NCBI RefSeq assembly: GCF_030412915.1
Contig: NZ_JAUHJR010000005.1
Coordinates: 62,001 to 126,000, forward strand
Direction of reading: 5' to 3'
DNA from: Nocardioides abyssi
Lineage (GTDB): Bacteria; Actinomycetota; Actinomycetes; Propionibacteriales; Nocardioidaceae
Length of the DNA stretch: 64,000 nt
A model generated the notes under the pieces. It was not told the DNA's origin. It saw only the letters and a list, made by a program, of their open reading frames with translations, and made no database searches. Positions 48,706-57,501 of the stretch are shown in pieces. Within the stretch, counting starts at the first letter, position 1. Each line of letters starts with the position of its first letter. Made by a program: the position numbers and the translations under genes.

Positions 48706-49617
48706 TCACTTCTTGACGGTGACCTTGACGGTCTTCTTGACCGACTGGGTCGAGCCGTTGCCGAGGTACTTGACGACGATCTTCTTCGCGCCCTTGCCGA
48801 GCTTCTTGACCGCGAGGGTCGCGCGGCCGTTCTGCAGCTGCTTGCTGGCGACCTGCTTGCCACCGACGAGCGCGACGACGCGACCGGTGGCGGCCTGGCC
48901 GTCCTGGCGGGCGACGGCGGTCATGACCTTGGCCGGCTTGCCCTTCTTGATGACGGCCTTCTTCGCCTGGGCGTTCATCGCCGCGCGCTGCTTGGTGACC
49001 TTGACGGTGCCGACGGTCGGGTTCTCGCCGTCCTTGATCGTGCAGGGGAAGGCCGGGATCAGGCCGCTCAGCGGGGCCGGCAGCAGCGCCTCGAGCTGGA
49101 AGGAGCTGGGCAGCTTGACGTCGTAGACGCCCGCCTTCGCCGGCGCCCGCAGGTCTCCGCCGGTCAGCGAGCCGGCGATGCCGGTGATCTCGCTGATCGG
49201 GCCGAGCGCCGAGCCGAGGCCCGAGATCGGCAGCTCGAGGGCGCCGAGCAGGAGGTCGAACCCGGGCAGGTTGGCGCCGAGCTGCCCGATCGGCAGCGGC
49301 AGGTTGCCGAGCAGGCCGAGGAGGCCGCCGACCTCGAGGGACCCGAGCAGCGGCAGGCCGCCGAGCGGGATGGGCAGCGGGGCGTCGGCGAGCAGGCTGG
49401 TGGGCAGGGCCAGGCCGTCGAGGCTCAGCGGCACGTCGACGGGCAGGTTGAGCACCGGCAGCATGCAGCTGAACGTGGCGCCGCCACCGCCCAGGGCCTT
49501 CGCCTGCTCAGGCGCGGCGCTGGCCGAGGCCGCGGACGCACCGACCAGCGCGCTGGTCGTGAGGACGGTCGCGAGGCCGGTGGCGGCCAGGCGCTTGGTG
49601 ACAGCAGAAGTCGTCAT
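48706..49617 (-). CDS. Secreted protein with C-terminal Ig-like domain
   Basis: This 303-residue protein starts at ATG 49617. Residues 1-35 are a signal peptide ending ASASAAP. Residues ~55-160 form an unusual Leu/Pro/Gly-rich stretch (LPIPLGGLPLLGSLEVGGLL) framed by two cysteines, C51 and one in PAFPCTIKDG. A lysine-rich, Ig-like beta domain from about 200 to the end has GRVVALVGGKQVASKQLQNG and ends KVTVKK. It resembles actinobacterial surface proteins with Big_3/Ig-like modules. Ligand unknown; possibly wall-bound. Confidence 0.75.
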   Translation of the reverse strand: MTTSAVTKRLAATGLATVLTTSALVGASAASASAAPEQAKALGGGGATFSCMLPVLNLPVDVPLSLDGLALPTSLLADAPLPIPLGGLPLLGSLEVGGLLGLLGNLPLPIGQLGANLPGFDLLLGALELPISGLGSALGPISEITGIAGSLTGGDLRAPAKAGVYDVKLPSSFQLEALLPAPLSGLIPAFPCTIKDGENPTVGTVKVTKQRAAMNAQAKKAVIKKGKPAKVMTAVARQDGQAATGRVVALVGGKQVASKQLQNGRATLAVKKLGKGAKKIVVKYLGNGSTQSVKKTVKVTVKK

Positions 49618-49751
49618 GTGTAGAGCTCCCTCCCAGAAGCAGACGGCGCTGCCTCCCTGCAGCGGCCATCGAGAAACGTAGGCCGCCTGTGACCTGGCTC
49701 GCAGCGGATTCGGGCAACCGTTCGGTCATGCCGCGGTGGTTCACTGGGGCC

Positions 49752-50159
49752 ATGACCAGCTGGCAGGATCCCGAGGCCGTCCGGTTCATGCTCGACGACT
49801 GCGAGACGTGGGCGGTGGTCGGCCTGTCGGGCGACCCCAGCCGCACCGCGTACCAGATCGCGGAGCTGCTCCAGCAGCGCGGCAAGCGGATCGTCCCGGT
49901 CCACCCGTCGGCCGAGACCGTGCTCGGCGAGCAGGGGTACGCCACCCTCGCCGACATCCCCTTCCCGGTCGACGTCGTCGACGTCTTCCGCCGCTCCGAG
50001 GCCGCAGGAGAGTTCGCCGACCAAGCCGTCGCCGTCGGCGCCAAGGCCGTGTGGTTCCAGCTCGGCGTCGTCGACGAGGCCGCCTTCGAGCGCACCACCG
50101 CCGCCGGCGTCCCCATGGTCATGGACACCTGCCCCGCCATCGAGTGGCGTCGCCGCTGA
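49752..50159 (+). CDS. CoA-binding domain (Rossmann) protein
   Basis: The 135-residue protein starts at ATG 49752. It matches the CoA_binding_2 family: TWAVVGLSGDPSRTAYQIAE as the dinucleotide-type loop, KRIVPVHPSAETVLGEQGYA, and the tail VWFQLGVVDEAAFERTTAAG with MDTCPAIEW. The conserved Cys is present. Such stand-alone domains (YccU-like) bind CoA or a related nucleotide; their role is unknown. It is divergent from the secreted-protein gene. Confidence 0.9.
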   Translation: MTSWQDPEAVRFMLDDCETWAVVGLSGDPSRTAYQIAELLQQRGKRIVPVHPSAETVLGEQGYATLADIPFPVDVVDVFRRSEAAGEFADQAVAVGAKAVWFQLGVVDEAAFERTTAAGVPMVMDTCPAIEWRRR

Positions 50160-50185
50160 CCCACCACCCCTCTGGTCGGGCTGGT

Positions 50186-51454
50186 CTAGGTCCGCATGTG
50201 GAACGTGACGCCGCCACCCGGATGGTGGGTGGTCTCGAAGCGCGAGTCGTGGATCCGGGCGTGGTGGCGAGGGCAGAGGAGCCGGCCGTTGGCGAGGTCG
50301 GTGCTGCCGCCTCGCAGCCAGCTGTCGTCGTGGTGGGCGTGGCAGAGATGTGCCGGCCAGTCGCAGCCGACCGCGGTGCAGGTCTTCTGGGTGATGGCCA
50401 GTCCGCGGCGTTGGGCGCCTGAGAAGAGGCGGGCGGTGCGGCCGAGGTCGAGGAGCTCTGACGTCCTGCCGAGGACGGCGGGGAGGAGGCCCGCTTCGCA
50501 CGCCATCCGGCGGGCGAGCGAGGCGGAGATCGGTTCGCCGGACTCCAGGGTGGCGCGGCCGGTGTCGCTCTGGAGGTCGGTGTAGTCGATGAGGACCACG
50601 ACGGAGGCGTTGAGACCACCGAGCTTCGGTAGGTGGTCGGCGGGCAGGCGCTCGAGGAGCTCGCAGAACGCGTCGCCCATCCGCTCGGGAGACGGCCTCC
50701 GCTCCACGACCGCAGACCGGTCCTGGTCGTCTCGCTTGGTGGCGGCCTGGTGCTTCGGCGCTGCGAACGCGAGCAGCATCTTCTTCAGCATCTCGCCGTG
50801 CAGAGTGGGGACCGAGAACTTCCCGCGCACCGAGCCCTTGCCGTCGGGGCACATGGTCAACCACGCATTGGCACGCGCTTCACGTTCTTCGCGCTCGAGG
50901 GCGCGGGCGTCGCGCTCCTCGCCGATCTCCGGTGCGACGACGGTCAGGACGTGCTTGGCCAGGATCGCCAGCGTCTTCGGCGTGACGTCGAGCGCCTCGT
51001 TCAACAGGTGCTTCTCGGCACGCTCCGGGATCGTCAGGTCGGGCAGGTCATCGGGAAGCCGATCGATGCAATCGGTGATGACGCGGGCGTGGTCGACGCT
51101 GATTGCGCCCTCCATCAGTGCGGCGGACGTCGGTGCGTGGCGGTCCAGGGACTCCGCGAGCCGTATCCGCCGCTTGGCGGCGGGTCGGTCCTGGTGGGTC
51201 TCGTGGCCCCACCACGAAGCGGTGTCGGTGGCGCCGACCTTGTCGCCGACCGCGCGGCGGTCGGCCTCGGCTGCCAGGCGGAGCTCGAGGGCCTCGACCT
51301 GCGCACGCAGCCGGGTGGCCTCGAGGAGGGCGGTCGAGACCTCGGTGTCGGACATCTGCCACAGCTGGGAGCCGCACGCCGAGCGCGTCTTCTTGCGGGA
51401 CTTCGCGACCGCGCGGCACACGGGGTGCGCACTGTGTCGGGAGTCCTTGGCCAT
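50186..51454 (-). CDS. DUF222 / HNH endonuclease domain protein, copy 2
   Basis: The 422-residue protein starts at ATG 51454. It aligns with copy 1 (10545-11807) over the full length, roughly nine residues in ten identical by eye. The HNH region CDWPAHLCHAHHDDSW and LLCPRHHARIHD is intact. A two-residue length change lies near KRDDQDRSAVVE. The upstream 75 nt match copy 1, including a shared hairpin element (51548-51584). The two copies are in opposite orientation about 38 kb apart. Expression and cutting activity are not known. Confidence 0.88.
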   Translation of the reverse strand: MAKDSRHSAHPVCRAVAKSRKKTRSACGSQLWQMSDTEVSTALLEATRLRAQVEALELRLAAEADRRAVGDKVGATDTASWWGHETHQDRPAAKRRIRLAESLDRHAPTSAALMEGAISVDHARVITDCIDRLPDDLPDLTIPERAEKHLLNEALDVTPKTLAILAKHVLTVVAPEIGEERDARALEREEREARANAWLTMCPDGKGSVRGKFSVPTLHGEMLKKMLLAFAAPKHQAATKRDDQDRSAVVERRPSPERMGDAFCELLERLPADHLPKLGGLNASVVVLIDYTDLQSDTGRATLESGEPISASLARRMACEAGLLPAVLGRTSELLDLGRTARLFSGAQRRGLAITQKTCTAVGCDWPAHLCHAHHDDSWLRGGSTDLANGRLLCPRHHARIHDSRFETTHHPGGGVTFHMRT

Positions 51455-51547
51455 GGGTCTACTCAAGCAGCGACCACCGACAGTGGCGGGAGTGTTTCCC
51501 CAGGTCAGACCACTATTCGGACAACAACGTCGACCAATTTCTAGGCG

Positions 51548-51584
51548 GGTTTCGAGACGGGCCTGGCGGCCCTCCTCAACCAGC
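51548..51584. repeat. Covarying hairpin element (GGGCC stem)
   Basis: GGTTTCGAGAC, then GGGCC-TGGC-GGCCC, then TCCTCAACCAGCC. The core is identical to the elements at 10355-10466 in reverse. Confidence 0.85.
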
Positions 51585-51837
51585 CGAAGTGAGCCGGCGG
51601 CGGCGCGCGACCCACGGCGTACCTCTCCCTCATAGCTGCCCCCACCGCAAGCGCCCACGGCCTCGAGGCCGAAGGTCGGGGTGCAGGGGTCTCGTCGACG
51701 CTCGCCAGGGCTCGCTGCTCGACCAGCGAAGGTGCCCGCCGTGAGCCGGGAAGCAGCCGCGAGCCACGGCGTACCTCTCCTCATAGCTGCCCCACCGCGA
51801 CCACCCACGGCCCGAAGGTCGAGGGCCGGCTGCCCAG

Positions 51838-51875
51838 GGTTTCGAGACCGGCGCTGCGCGCCTTCCTCAACCAGC
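51838..51875. repeat. Covarying hairpin element (imperfect CGGCGC stem)
   Basis: GGTTTCGAGAC, CGGCGC-TGC-GCGCCT with one mismatch in the stem, then TCCTCAACCAGCC. Confidence 0.75.
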
Positions 51876-51946
51876 CGAGGACGCTCGTCGGGGGTCCCTG
51901 CTCGACCAGCCGAAGGAGACGGGTTGGGGGTGGGTACTGCGACGCC

Positions 51947-52477
51947 ATGGATGCGGAGATCACCCTCACCGTGGACGGGGAGCAGCGCACCGTCACGGTC
52001 GACACCCGGACGACGCTGCTGGACGCCCTGCGGGAGCGGCTCGGGGTCACGAACCCGAAGAAGGGGTGCGACCACGGGCAGTGCGGGTCGTGCACGGTGC
52101 TGCTGGACGGGCGCCGGCACCTGACCTGCCTGTCGCTCGCGGTGGCCAACGACGGGGCGGAGGTGACGACGGCCGGCGGGCTGCGCGGCGCGGACGGCGG
52201 GCTGCACCCGGTGCAGCAGGCGTTCCTGGACCAGGACGGCTACCAGTGCGGCTACTGCACGCCGGGCCAGGTGTGCTCGGCGGTCGGCGTGCTGGAGGAG
52301 ATCGAGCAGGGCCACGCCAGCCACGTCAGCGACGACCTCGAGGCCGACCCGGAGCTCACCGACGACGAGGTCCGGGAGCGGATGAGCGGCAACCTGTGCC
52401 GCTGCGGTGCGTACGTGGGCATCCTCGGTGCCGTCAAGCAGGCGGCGGCCGCGAGCAGCGAGGGCGGTGCCGCGTGA
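51947..52477 (+). CDS. Aldehyde oxidoreductase / xanthine dehydrogenase family, [2Fe-2S] subunit (PaoA-like)
   Basis: This 176-residue protein starts at ATG 51947. The plant-type ferredoxin cysteines lie in GCDHGQCGSCTVLLDG with a fourth in HLTCLSLA. The second cluster uses QCGYCTPGQ and GNLCRCGAY. It passes electrons from the molybdenum site. E. coli PaoA has a Tat leader; here the N-terminus is MDAEITLTVDGEQRTV, so this enzyme is probably cytoplasmic. The stop overlaps the next start (GTGA). Confidence 0.93.
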   Translation: MDAEITLTVDGEQRTVTVDTRTTLLDALRERLGVTNPKKGCDHGQCGSCTVLLDGRRHLTCLSLAVANDGAEVTTAGGLRGADGGLHPVQQAFLDQDGYQCGYCTPGQVCSAVGVLEEIEQGHASHVSDDLEADPELTDDEVRERMSGNLCRCGAYVGILGAVKQAAAASSEGGAA

Positions 52478-53469
52478 AGGAGCTGACCTACCACCGCGCC
52501 GACGACGCGGCCTCGGCCGTGGCGCTGGTGAGCGGCGACCCCGACGCCCGCTTCCTCGGCGGCGGCACCAACCTGGTCGATCACCTCAAGCTCGGCGTCA
52601 CGAGGCCCGGGACGCTGGTCGACGTCAGCCGGCTGCCGCTCGACGAGGTGACCGAGCTGCCGGACGGCGGCCTGCGCATCGGCACGAACGTGCGCAACAG
52701 CGACCTGGCCGCGCACCGGGCGGTGCGCCGCGGCTGGCCGGTCGTCGCCCGCGCCCTGCTCGCCGGCGCCAGCGGCCAGATCCGCAACCAGGCCACGACC
52801 GGCGGGAACCTGCTGCAGCGCACCCGCTGCGTCTACTTCCAGGACGTCACCACCCCGTGCAACAAGCGCGAGCCGGGATCCGGCTGCAGCGCGGTCGGCG
52901 GCTACGGCCGCTACAACGCGATCCTCGGCGCCAGCGAGAGCTGCGTGACCACCCACCCCTCCGACCTGGCGGTGGCCCTGGCCGCCGTCGACGCGACCGT
53001 GGTCGTGCTCGGCCCGGACGGCGAGCGGCGGGTGCCGATGGGCGACTTCCACCGGCTGCCGGGCGACCGCCCGGAGCAGGACACGACGCTCGCGCACGGC
53101 GAGCTGGTCACGGCGGTCGAGCTGCCGGCGAGCGCGGCGGCGCGGCGGTCGACGTACCGCAAGGCGCGCGACCGGGCGTCGTACGCCTTCGCCCTCGTCT
53201 CGGTCGCCGCCGGCGTCGAGCTCGACGACGACGGGCGCGTCAGCGACGTGCGGATCGCGTGGGGCGGCGTCGCCCACAAGCCGTGGCGGGCGGAGGTGGC
53301 CGAGGCGGAGCTGCGCGGCCGGTTCGTCAGCGAGGAGTCGGTGCGGGCGGCGGCCGAGGCCGAGCTCGCAGCCGCGGTGACCGACGAGCAGACGGCGTAC
53401 AAGGTGCCGATGGTCCGCAACCTGACCGCCCTCACCCTCACGAGCCTCGTGGAAGGAGCCGCCCGATGA
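52474..53469 (+). CDS. Aldehyde oxidoreductase FAD subunit with [4Fe-4S] insert (PaoB/YagS-like)
   Basis: The 331-residue FAD subunit starts at GTG 52474. FLGGGTNLVDHLKLG is the flavin loop. In GGNLLQRTRCVYFQDVTTPC and then CNKREPGSGCSAVGG, with a fourth Cys in GASESCVTTHPSD, it carries the extra [4Fe-4S] cluster seen in PaoB and 4-hydroxybenzoyl-CoA reductase. This points to an aldehyde oxidase of the PaoABC kind rather than ordinary xanthine dehydrogenase. It overlaps both neighbours by 4 nt. Confidence 0.9.
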   Translation: MKELTYHRADDAASAVALVSGDPDARFLGGGTNLVDHLKLGVTRPGTLVDVSRLPLDEVTELPDGGLRIGTNVRNSDLAAHRAVRRGWPVVARALLAGASGQIRNQATTGGNLLQRTRCVYFQDVTTPCNKREPGSGCSAVGGYGRYNAILGASESCVTTHPSDLAVALAAVDATVVVLGPDGERRVPMGDFHRLPGDRPEQDTTLAHGELVTAVELPASAAARRSTYRKARDRASYAFALVSVAAGVELDDDGRVSDVRIAWGGVAHKPWRAEVAEAELRGRFVSEESVRAAAEAELAAAVTDEQTAYKVPMVRNLTALTLTSLVEGAAR

Positions 53470-55583
53470 CCGCGAACGAGGTCACCCCCGACCCGCTCCG
53501 CTCGACCAGCTCGATCGGCACCAGCCTGCTGCGCCGCGACGGGGTCGAGAAGGTCACCGGCGACGCGACGTACGCCGTCGAGCACCCGGTCACCGGACCG
53601 GCCGGCGAGCCGCCGCTGCACGCCTGGCTGGTCACCTCGACCGTCGCTCGCGGCCGCGTGGTCGCCGTCGACCCGTCCGAGGCGCTCGCCCACCCCGGCG
53701 TCGTCTCGGTCATCGACCACACGAGCGCGCCGCGGCTGGCCGACACCAGCGACCGCGAACTGGCGATCCTGCAGGACGACGCGATCGACTTCCGCGGGCA
53801 GATCGTGGCGGTCGTGCTCGCCGAGACCTCCGAGGCCGCGCGCGAGGGGGCCACGCTGGTCGCGGTCGAGCAGGAGGCCACGGAGCACCGGTCGGCGTTC
53901 GACGAGGACGTCGAGACCTACGCACCGGAGTCGGTCAACGGCGGCTCGGAGACCGACACCCTCGACGGCGAGCCCGACGAGGCGCTGGCCCGCGCGCTGG
54001 TGACCGTCGACGCGACGTACTCCACCCCCCACGAGCACAACAACCCGATGGAGCCGCACGCCGCCACCGCGCTGTGGGACGGCGAGCGGCTGACCCTGCA
54101 CGACTCCACCCAGGGCCCGCGCCCGGTGCGCGGGACGATCGGCCCGCTGCTGGGCCTCGAGGAGGAGCAGGTCCGGGTGCTGGCGCCGTACGTCGGCGGC
54201 GGCTTCGGCTCCAAGGGCCTCCCCCACGCGCCCGAGGCGGCGGTGGCGATGGCCGCGATGACGGTGCCGGGGCGGCCGGTGCGACTGGCGGTGACGCGGC
54301 AGCAGATGTTCGCGCTGACGGGCTACCGCACCCCCACCCGTTCCCGCGTCCGCTTCGGCGCCCACCCCGACGGCCGGCTCGAGGCGCTGCGCCACGACAC
54401 GGTGAGCCAGAGCGCGCGGGTCAAGGAGTTCGCCGAGCAGGCGGCGGTGCCGGCACGAGTCATGTACGCCGCCCCGCACCGCGCCACCACCCACCGCCTC
54501 GCCGAGCTCGACGTGCCCGTCCCGTCGTGGATGCGCGCGCCGGGCGAGATGCCCGGCATGTTCGCCCACGAGGTCGCGATGGACGAGCTCGCGCTGCACA
54601 CCGGCGTCGACCCGGTCGATCTGCGCGTGCGCAACGAGCCCGAGGTCGACCCCGACACGGGCAACCCCTGGGGCAACCGCCGCCTGGTGGAGTGCCTGCG
54701 CCGCGGGGCCGAGCGCTTCGGGTGGGCCGACCGGCCGGTCGAGCCGCGGGCCACCGTCGACGGCGAGTGGTGGGTCGGCACCGGCGTGGCCGCGTCGACG
54801 TACCCGATGCTCTGGATGCCCGGCAACGTCGCCCGCGTCCGCTCGCTCGAGGGCGGCCGCTACGGCGTGGCCATCGCCGCGACCGACATCGGCACGGGCG
54901 CGCGCACCGTGCTCACCCAGATCGCCGCCGACGCGCTGGGCTGCCCGGCCGAGGCGATCGAGATGGACATGGCCGACAGCGACCTGCCGTTCGGCTCGGT
55001 CGCCGGCGGCTCGTCGGGCACGACCTCCTGGGGCACCGCGATCGTCGCGGCGGCGCAGCAGTTCCGCGCCGACCACGGCGACTCCCCGGACCCGGGGGTG
55101 GAGACGACCGCGGCGTCGGGTCAGTACGCCGACATGGACGGTCACGCGCTGCACTCCTTCGGCGCGGTCTTCTGCGAGGCGCGGGTCCACCGGTACACCG
55201 GCGAGGTCCGGGTGCCGCGGATGCTCGGCGTCTACTCCGTCGGCCGCGTCGTCAACCCGCGGACCGCCCGCTCCCAGCTGCTCGGCGGCCTGGTCATGGG
55301 CCTGTCGGCGGCGCTGCACGAGGAGGGGTGGCGCGACCCGCGGACCGGGCACACCGTCACGCAGGACCTGGCGACGTACCACGTGGCGGCGCACGCCGAC
55401 GTCCAGCAGCTCGACGCCGAGTGGCTCGACGACGTCGACGAGATCTCCACCCCGATGGGCTCGCGCGGCATCGGCGAGATCGGCATCGTCGGCACCGCGG
55501 CGGCGGTCGCCAACGCCACCTGGCACGCGACCGGCGTCCGGGTCCGTGGCCTGCCGCTGACCGCGGACCACTTCCTGGACTAG
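53466..55583 (+). CDS. Aldehyde oxidoreductase molybdenum-binding subunit (PaoC-like)
   Basis: The 705-residue subunit starts at ATG 53466. It binds molybdopterin cytosine dinucleotide and oxidises an aldehyde or heterocycle by hydroxylation. YVGGGFGSKGLPHAPEAAVA is a cofactor loop, ATDIGTGARTVLTQIAADAL is typical, and the catalytic Glu lies in MGSRGIGEIGIVGTAAAVAN. No maturation gene (XdhC/PaoD) is nearby. A hairpin terminator follows at 55624. Substrate unknown; PaoABC detoxifies aromatic aldehydes in E. coli. Confidence 0.92.
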   Translation: MTANEVTPDPLRSTSSIGTSLLRRDGVEKVTGDATYAVEHPVTGPAGEPPLHAWLVTSTVARGRVVAVDPSEALAHPGVVSVIDHTSAPRLADTSDRELAILQDDAIDFRGQIVAVVLAETSEAAREGATLVAVEQEATEHRSAFDEDVETYAPESVNGGSETDTLDGEPDEALARALVTVDATYSTPHEHNNPMEPHAATALWDGERLTLHDSTQGPRPVRGTIGPLLGLEEEQVRVLAPYVGGGFGSKGLPHAPEAAVAMAAMTVPGRPVRLAVTRQQMFALTGYRTPTRSRVRFGAHPDGRLEALRHDTVSQSARVKEFAEQAAVPARVMYAAPHRATTHRLAELDVPVPSWMRAPGEMPGMFAHEVAMDELALHTGVDPVDLRVRNEPEVDPDTGNPWGNRRLVECLRRGAERFGWADRPVEPRATVDGEWWVGTGVAASTYPMLWMPGNVARVRSLEGGRYGVAIAATDIGTGARTVLTQIAADALGCPAEAIEMDMADSDLPFGSVAGGSSGTTSWGTAIVAAAQQFRADHGDSPDPGVETTAASGQYADMDGHALHSFGAVFCEARVHRYTGEVRVPRMLGVYSVGRVVNPRTARSQLLGGLVMGLSAALHEEGWRDPRTGHTVTQDLATYHVAAHADVQQLDAEWLDDVDEISTPMGSRGIGEIGIVGTAAAVANATWHATGVRVRGLPLTADHFLD

Positions 55584-55623
55584 GCACGGCCTGGAGCAGG
55601 CAGCCTGGAGCAGGCACGGCTCG

Positions 55624-55646
55624 GAGGAGGACCAGCTCTCCTCCTC
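55624..55646 (+). terminator. Hairpin after the aldehyde oxidoreductase operon
   Basis: GAGGAGGA (55624-55631) pairs with TCCTCCTC (55639-55646) around a 7-nt loop. A short direct repeat CCTGGAGCAGGCA lies just before it at about 55590 and 55604. Confidence 0.65.
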
Positions 55647-55711
55647 GAGGACAGCGCTCCGGCACCTCAGGTGGACGCGGAGGAGGGTCGTCGGGCGGCA
55701 GCGTTGCCGTC

Positions 55712-56347
55712 ATGACGATCCTCCTCGCGGACCCGCGGGTCCGTGCCGTGCCGGTCATCGAGTCCGGCGAGCCGCTGGTCCGCCTCGGGGCCGACCTCTC
55801 CCCCGCCGGTGCCCTGGTCCGCCGGTCGCTGGCCGAGCGCCTGGTCCGCGCCGACGCCGCGCTGCCCGGCGGTCTCCGGCTGCGGGTGCTCGAGGGGCAC
55901 CGCAGCGCTGCTGACCAGCAGACGATCATCACGTCGTACGCCGCGCAGCTGCGGGCCCTGCACCCCGACCTCGACGCGGCCGGCCTCGAACGGCTGACCA
56001 GCCGGTTCGTCGCGCCGCTGGACGTCGCCCCGCACGTCGCGGGGGCGGCGGTCGACCTGACCCTCGTCGACACGAGCACGGACCCGGCCGGGGTCGAGCT
56101 GGACCTCGGCACGCCGGTCGACGCGACGCCCGAGCAGAGCGGCGGCCGGTGCTTCACCGCCGCGCGCGACATCCCGGCGGCGGCCCGGGCCCGCCGCGAC
56201 CTGCTCGCCGAGGTGCTGGGCGCCGAGGGGTTCGTGAACTACCCGACCGAGTGGTGGCACTGGAGCCACGGCGACCGCTACTGGGCGCTGGTGACCGGCG
56301 CGGGACACGCGCTGCACGGGCCGGTGCTCGAGGCGGTGGCGGCGTGA
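55712..56347 (+). CDS. D-Ala-D-Ala dipeptidase, VanX-like (peptidase M15D)
   Basis: The 211-residue protein starts at ATG 55712. It carries the full M15D catalytic set: R64 in LEGHRSAADQ, zinc ligands H108 and D115 in HVAGAAVDLTL, the catalytic E180 and zinc ligand H183 in EWWHW. The spacing is almost the same as in VanX (about 202 residues). VanX cleaves free D-Ala-D-Ala; housekeeping relatives recycle it. No signal peptide is seen, so it acts in the cytoplasm. It is the first gene of a six-gene unit in which every junction overlaps by 4 nt. Confidence 0.92.
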   Translation: MTILLADPRVRAVPVIESGEPLVRLGADLSPAGALVRRSLAERLVRADAALPGGLRLRVLEGHRSAADQQTIITSYAAQLRALHPDLDAAGLERLTSRFVAPLDVAPHVAGAAVDLTLVDTSTDPAGVELDLGTPVDATPEQSGGRCFTAARDIPAAARARRDLLAEVLGAEGFVNYPTEWWHWSHGDRYWALVTGAGHALHGPVLEAVAA

Positions 56348-57501
56348 GCGCGACGTGCGCGAGCGTGCCGCTGGCGGGCGTCTCCTCCGGTCCGCTGCTG
56401 CAGGTCGACCTGGCCGCGGTCGGCGCGAACACCCGGCTCCTCGCCGACCGTGCCGCGGGCGACCTGATGGCGGTCGTCAAGGCCGACGGCTTCGGCCACG
56501 GCGCGGTCGACGTCGCTCGCACCGCGCTCGCGCACGGGGCGACCTGGCTCGGCGTCACGAGCCTCGCCGAGGCGCTGGCGCTGCGGGCGGCCGGGCTGCG
56601 GGCACCGGTGCTGAGCTGGCTCAACCCCGTCGACGCCGACTGGTCGGCCGCGGTGTCCTCCGGCGTCGACGTCGCCGTGCCCGGGCTCGAGCACCTCGCG
56701 GCCGTCGTCGCCGCGCCCGGGCGTGCCCGCGTGCACCTCCACGTCGACGCCGGCATGGCCCGCGACGGGGCGGCCCCCGCGACCTGGGCCGCCCTCTGCG
56801 CCGCGGCTCGCCGGTCCGAGCGGCAGGGCCGGGTCGAGGTGGTCGGCGTCATGGGCCACCTCGGCTGCGCCGACGACCCCGGCGACGCCTGCAACGAGCG
56901 CGGCCGCACCCGCTTCGCCTGGGCCCTGGAGACCGCGCGCGCCGCCGGCCTCCGCCCGCGGCACCGCCACCTCGCCGCGACCGCCGCCACCCTCACCGAC
57001 CCGCGCTCCCACCACACGATGAGCCGCGTCGGCGCCGGCCTCGTCGGCATCGACCCGTCCGGCACCACCGCCCTGCGCGGCGCACTGACCCTCACCGCGC
57101 CGGCGGTCTCGGTGCGCCGCGTCCCCGCAGGCACGCCCGTCGGCTACGGCCACGACCACCGCACCGACCGTCCGACCCACCTGGCGCTCGTGCCGGTCGG
57201 GTACGCCGACGGGCTGCCCCGCGCCGCCTCCGGCCGTGCCGAGGTGCTCGTCGCCGGTCGCCGGCGCCCGCTGGTCGGCCGGGTCTCGATGGACCAGGTC
57301 GTCGTCGACCTCGGCGAACGGCCGGTCGACCTCGGCGCGACCGTCACCCTGCTCGGCCCCGGCGACGCCGGCGAGCCCACCGCCGCCGACTGGGCCGACT
57401 GGTCCGGCACCATCCCGCACGAGGTCGTCACCGGCCTCGGCGCGGCCACCCGCCTGCAGCGCCGCACCACCGGCGCGGCCCACCTGAGGAGCCTCGCGTG
57501 A
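56344..57501 (+). CDS. alr: Alanine racemase (or related amino-acid racemase)
   Basis: This 385-residue fold-type III PLP enzyme starts at GTG 56344, overlapping the dipeptidase stop. The PLP lysine is K46 in LMAVVKADGFGHGAVDVA. The second catalytic base is the Tyr in VGYGHDHRTDRPTHLALVPV or in the following GYADGLPRAA. RVSMDQVVVDLG is a cofactor site. It interconverts L- and D-alanine; serine racemases of VanT type belong to the same family. It may be a second racemase, or the only one, in this genome. Confidence 0.9.
   Translation: MSATCASVPLAGVSSGPLLQVDLAAVGANTRLLADRAAGDLMAVVKADGFGHGAVDVARTALAHGATWLGVTSLAEALALRAAGLRAPVLSWLNPVDADWSAAVSSGVDVAVPGLEHLAAVVAAPGRARVHLHVDAGMARDGAAPATWAALCAAARRSERQGRVEVVGVMGHLGCADDPGDACNERGRTRFAWALETARAAGLRPRHRHLAATAATLTDPRSHHTMSRVGAGLVGIDPSGTTALRGALTLTAPAVSVRRVPAGTPVGYGHDHRTDRPTHLALVPVGYADGLPRAASGRAEVLVAGRRRPLVGRVSMDQVVVDLGERPVDLGATVTLLGPGDAGEPTAADWADWSGTIPHEVVTGLGAATRLQRRTTGAAHLRSLA

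Larger units (their letters stand above)
51540..51930. repeat. Repeat cluster between DUF222/HNH copy 2 and the aldehyde oxidoreductase operon
   Basis: Hairpin elements lie at 51548-51584 and 51838-51875, and GTCGAC-type segments at about 51690-51728 and 51878-51912. Between them are two related stretches with CCACGGCGTACCTCTCC at about 51611 and 51763. These are inverted relatives of 10260-10350. No gene is visible. Confidence 0.75.
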
